From contig JAEZKP010000039.1 in NCBI GenBank assembly GCA_023436145.1, positions 1 through 21,484 on the forward strand: a stretch of 21,484 nucleotides of DNA. The letters run 5' to 3'. Positions 18,414 through 21,484 of the stretch are shown here, piece by piece. Below the pieces are notes generated by a model that saw only the letters and a program-made list of their open reading frames with translations, was not told the origin of the DNA and did no database searches. The translations under genes were made by a program, and so were the position numbers. Positions within the stretch are counted from its first letter, which is position 1, and every line of letters begins with the position of its first letter. This DNA comes from Fibrobacterota bacterium (lineage in GTDB: Bacteria; Fibrobacterota; Chitinivibrionia; Chitinivibrionales; Chitinispirillaceae).

Positions 18414-18911
18414 TCAACTGCGGATTTCAGGTTTAAGCATAATTTGCTCTGTTACCATTGCTCCATACCGGACAACCGTCTGGCTGTATCTTGCTATACT
18501 TAATATCGTCTGCATGCGAAGTGTAAAGTTCAGTTTATCAATATGTTTTTTATATAACAGAAAGTTTAAAATCATTAGTGTGTTGTAATATGGAAGACCC
18601 AGACCGGCTGTTTTCTTAAGTATCCATTTGTCTTCTGAAATGACTGGAATCTGAAGAGATTGAGCGAGGTATACCAGCTGCTGGTCAGCCGAGTATGATT
18701 GGTGCATTTCATAATTGTGCAAGATTACAGGTAAAGGGGGAAGACCGGTTTGATTGTAAACCGTATCGGTTGAATGCATTTGTATATGTGCCAAAGTCAG
18801 ATCCAGGAAGTCCGCTTTTTTCATGTAAATGAGAGAGGATGCATCGATAACTGCTGTGCTCAGATGTTCAAATCCAGCCAGGAGGTCAATTCCTGAATCA
18901 ATTCTGAGCAT
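18414..18911 (-). CDS. Putative PIN-like domain protein
   Basis: This 165-residue protein shows spaced acidic residues typical of PIN-fold metal-dependent nucleases: D23 in AVIDASSLI, D76 in SADQQLVYLAQ, and E93/D94 in PVISEDKWI, followed by N110. PIN domains often act as VapC toxins cutting RNA, but many have other roles. The start at 18911 lies 5 bases after the stop of the exported CBM/propeller gene, suggesting translational coupling. No small antitoxin-like frame lies beside it, which argues against a simple vapBC pair. The call rests on motif pattern alone, so an unrelated alpha/beta fold is possible. It converges on the phosphopantetheinyl transferase gene with 65 bases between; no clear terminator was seen there. 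Confidence 0.55.
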   Translation of the reverse strand: MLRIDSGIDLLAGFEHLSTAVIDASSLIYMKKADFLDLTLAHIQMHSTDTVYNQTGLPPLPVILHNYEMHQSYSADQQLVYLAQSLQIPVISEDKWILKKTAGLGLPYYNTLMILNFLLYKKHIDKLNFTLRMQTILSIARYSQTVVRYGAMVTEQIMLKPEIRS

Positions 18912-18916
18912 AGCAA

Positions 18917-21178
18917 TTATTTATCTTCGAAGGAATATTTGATTACAAAAATATCCATGCTTTTCATCTTGTTTTTCAGGAAATCATAGGGCAGAGGATT
19001 TCCTGAGAAAGCGTTCCATTGCATGACTGATCTGCCTAAAAGATCATATATAGCGATTTGGGTCAGTTTTCCTGAGTATATTTTATCCGTGATACTGCTG
19101 ATTGTAGAGCGGGTAATAAAGGTTTTGATTGCACTGTCACGATAAGGGTGACGATGCAGTATTCCGGTTTTTGATTTGATCTCAAAAAAACCATTTGAGT
19201 AAGCGGCCTTGGCTACAAATGCGTTATAATGTTCTGCAACGATTTTACACATTGTTGATTGTGGCCTTATAGTATCTACAACCATTTGACCATTTGAGAT
19301 CTTTCTGGACAGGAAGAAGTGGGGAATGGTGACAACAATCTGAGAGTCGACTTTTGGATTGATCGAGCGGTTAAGCAGGTTAAAGCTATACTTGTCAAAT
19401 TGCAGTTTAATGGCTGCATTACCAGCCACACGTGAGACAACCAGTATGGTACACTGGTCACCGGTGTAAAAAACTTCACCTCCAGATGGTTTCAGTACTT
19501 TATATCCGATGGGATCGTTATCATTGGTATCAGAGGTATCAATATTGGGAATAATCCCTGCAAGCAGTCTGGAATCATAATTTCCGACAAATGCAGCGCA
19601 ACTGGTGACCTCGATTGTCTGATCATCCGGATTAAGCGGATACCATGTGTTATCTTTCCAGTTTATTATCCATAAACCCTTTCTGGGGGAGATGCTCCCG
19701 GTCTGCCCTGCAATTATATACTGGTTATCATTGGTGAAATAGTAGTTTCCGAAATCGATTTCGTTCCATTCTCCGAAATGGTATTGGGAAGGACACCAGT
19801 TAAGACTTTCGCAATAGCGGTGCACATGCTCTCTTACATCTACAGGCTGGTCATTGTACCGGTAAAACCGGGTCACATAGAATCCCTTGTGAGAGGCTGG
19901 TACACAATGGGTGAAACTACCGGTTTCTCCGGCAGTTCCCGGAGCAGCGACACAATAGCTGCCATCATGGGACATGGCATGATTACAGCCAAAGACCTCT
20001 TCGGAATTATCGGGTTTAAATTTATAAACATTTTCCACTTTTGCGGTTCCCATACCAGATTCAGGGATAGTTATAAAACCCGATCTTCTCTTTGGCACCC
20101 CATTTATTACTGATGTTATTGCACCCCAGATCTGATCTTTGCTTACATTAAGCCGGTAATAATCTTCAAACTGATAATCCGGGCCAATTTCTGCTATAAC
20201 CCTTATAGCACCAAAGGAAACGCTGGAATCGGATAGCGAGACCTGCATGGCATAAAGAATTTCAGAACTTTTAGAATCAAAAAATATTTCTGATGCAAAT
20301 GGACTGGATCGCAGAAATCCTGAAGTGGTAAACTCACCAGGGATGGGTACCCCTGTCCTGAACTTGCCATCTATTCTCATCAGGTACAGACTGTCTGAAG
20401 AATACAGAATCCAGCGACCATCATCAGAAAGTGATATAAAGGCGACTTTGTTGTTTTCCCGTGGGAGTTTAACCGGGTTCCATTTGTTTAATTCTGTAAT
20501 GAACATTCCTCCCTGGTTAGACTGGCTGAATACAGTAAATCCTTTGGGTAGCTCACTTTTGTCAATTACCTCAGCTTCCCATTTGGGCTCCCTGGGGCAT
20601 TGAAAGTCGTTAACGTCTCCTTCAGCGATATCCTGTTCGACAAGAGAGAATGCTGTTATATGTAAGGTTCCCTTTAATTTCCCGATCTGCAGACCGAAGA
20701 GCTCTTCGTTTAATTGGACTGCCGCAGGACCACTGTTGACCCATTTAAATGTATATGTTTTGTAATCAGGGGAAAGTTGTATTTCTCTTGATACATAATG
20801 AAACCAGGGTGCGCTGTTCTGTCGGATACAGAAGGTGACCTCAGCGGATAAGTCTGAAGCTGCGGTCATACTCAGGATATAGGTTTTCTCTTTCTGAATG
20901 TTGACATGCTGTCCAATGCCTGCCTCATACTCCTGAATTCCCGGTTTAAGAACCTTGATAGTGCATCCTGTTGTATCAAAGGAAAAAGACGCAGAGCTTT
21001 GACCAGCCATATAGTGCATCCAATAATCGGTTCTGGTTACAGAGGTATCTTTCAGAAGCTGCTCTGCAAAAAGCACTGTAACGATCAGACACATTATTGT
21101 GAAACTTTTAATCAGATATTTTCCGGTTTTTCCATAGCAGTAATTTGACTGATTGATTAAAAAACTTTTTATATTCAT
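18917..21178 (-). CDS. Exported carbohydrate-binding-like/beta-propeller protein with a type IX-like sorting tail
   Basis: The start at 21178 is chosen because AGGTGG lies 5 bases upstream; an in-frame ATG at 21199 would place that site inside the gene. From 21178 the protein has 753 residues. A long N-terminal region ends in a hydrophobic stretch (SFTIMCLIVTVLFA, about 25-38), a likely signal peptide cut after FA. Residues about 45-195 look like a CBM4/9-type jelly-roll domain. About 205-550 contains propeller-like repeats (SLSDDGRWILYSSD, AMSHDGSYCVAAP). About 555-665 starts with KPSGGEVFYTGD, typical of a secreted Ig-like domain. The C-terminal 46 residues, with IAIYDLLGRSV (D712), resemble T9SS or FlgD-like tail domains. 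No catalytic residues for a known hydrolase were recognised. Probable role: binding polysaccharide at the cell surface or outside the cell. Confidence 0.8.
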   Translation of the reverse strand: MNIKSFLINQSNYCYGKTGKYLIKSFTIMCLIVTVLFAEQLLKDTSVTRTDYWMHYMAGQSSASFSFDTTGCTIKVLKPGIQEYEAGIGQHVNIQKEKTYILSMTAASDLSAEVTFCIRQNSAPWFHYVSREIQLSPDYKTYTFKWVNSGPAAVQLNEELFGLQIGKLKGTLHITAFSLVEQDIAEGDVNDFQCPREPKWEAEVIDKSELPKGFTVFSQSNQGGMFITELNKWNPVKLPRENNKVAFISLSDDGRWILYSSDSLYLMRIDGKFRTGVPIPGEFTTSGFLRSSPFASEIFFDSKSSEILYAMQVSLSDSSVSFGAIRVIAEIGPDYQFEDYYRLNVSKDQIWGAITSVINGVPKRRSGFITIPESGMGTAKVENVYKFKPDNSEEVFGCNHAMSHDGSYCVAAPGTAGETGSFTHCVPASHKGFYVTRFYRYNDQPVDVREHVHRYCESLNWCPSQYHFGEWNEIDFGNYYFTNDNQYIIAGQTGSISPRKGLWIINWKDNTWYPLNPDDQTIEVTSCAAFVGNYDSRLLAGIIPNIDTSDTNDNDPIGYKVLKPSGGEVFYTGDQCTILVVSRVAGNAAIKLQFDKYSFNLLNRSINPKVDSQIVVTIPHFFLSRKISNGQMVVDTIRPQSTMCKIVAEHYNAFVAKAAYSNGFFEIKSKTGILHRHPYRDSAIKTFITRSTISSITDKIYSGKLTQIAIYDLLGRSVMQWNAFSGNPLPYDFLKNKMKSMDIFVIKYSFEDK

Positions 21179-21183
21179 AAATA

Positions 21184-21189
21184 CCACCT
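21184..21189 (-). promoter_or_regulatory. Ribosome binding site AGGTGG deciding the start at 21178
   Basis: On the minus strand AGGTGG lies 5 bases before the ATG at 21178. It supports that start over the upstream in-frame ATG at 21199, whose own upstream sequence shows no such site. Confidence 0.7.
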
Positions 21190-21199
21190 GAGAAGTCAT

Positions 21200-21484
21200 A
21201 CTGATTAGTCATAGTCATTGAATCAGACGTTCTTTATTTACCAGCTTCATATATTTGCGGGACCTGGTATTTTTGCTTTCCACGGTCACATTAAATTTCG
21301 GGGAAGCAAAACTGGTCTCAGAGCCGCTAATTCACAGGGTCAACCTGTACCTATGAAAAGGCAAACATTAAAGAATCATCCAATTCAGACAAAAGCCTTT
21401 CATCAGAGTCCTGTTTGAAAGAAAGAATAACCATTGTTTTGAATAAATAGCCCTGTATCGAAAAGATAACCTGAAAACCTGTTC
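21200..21484. other. Upstream region of the CBM/propeller gene
   Basis: These 285 bases lie upstream of the minus-strand exported protein gene and run to the window edge. They should contain its promoter, but I see no convincing -35/-10 pair. A 66-codon plus-strand frame (21218-21418) has no recognisable protein features and looks spurious. No repeats or RNA structures were noticed. Confidence 0.4.

Overview
The window looks like a piece of chromosome from a Gram-negative, probably uncultured bacterium. It is AT-rich, and it encodes very large exported proteins built from C25 and subtilisin-type peptidase, ASH-like, beta-propeller and CBM-like domains. One of them has a tail resembling a type IX secretion sorting signal. 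That combination suggests the FCB group, perhaps Fibrobacterota/Chitinivibrionia-like, but this is inference from protein style; no rRNA or other marker gene is present.

Layout. (1) 1-2588, plus strand: an RNA-repair pair, rtcB (RNA ligase, 5' end probably outside the window) followed by rtcA (RNA 3'-phosphate cyclase). (2) 2589-2939: a convergent intergenic region with two hairpins that both terminate minus-strand transcripts. (3) 2940-12362, minus strand: one 3140-residue exported protein carrying both a gingipain-type C25 cysteine peptidase and a subtilisin-type S8 serine peptidase, embedded in a repeating Ig-like scaffold with three beta-propellers. (4) 12363-13017: a 655-base divergent intergenic region. 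(5) 13018-18348, plus strand: a two-gene operon of an NRPS-like protein and an Sfp-type 4'-phosphopantetheinyl transferase. (6) 18414-21178, minus strand: an exported CBM/propeller protein with a sorting-tail-like C-terminus, followed after 5 bases by a PIN-like protein.

The most striking object is the NRPS-like protein (13018-17586). Its adenylation domain is split between core motifs A5 and A6 by about 550 residues that read as a whole PLP-dependent aspartate 1-decarboxylase of the PanP type. The substrate-pocket residues of the surrounding adenylation domain, read by eye, resemble the published beta-alanine code and lack the aspartate that normally holds the alpha-amino group. The coherent hypothesis is a single polypeptide that makes beta-alanine from L-aspartate and activates it on the spot. 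The condensation domain has lost its catalytic histidine and there is no carrier domain, although the carrier-activating enzyme is the next gene. The acceptor and final product are therefore unknown from this window.
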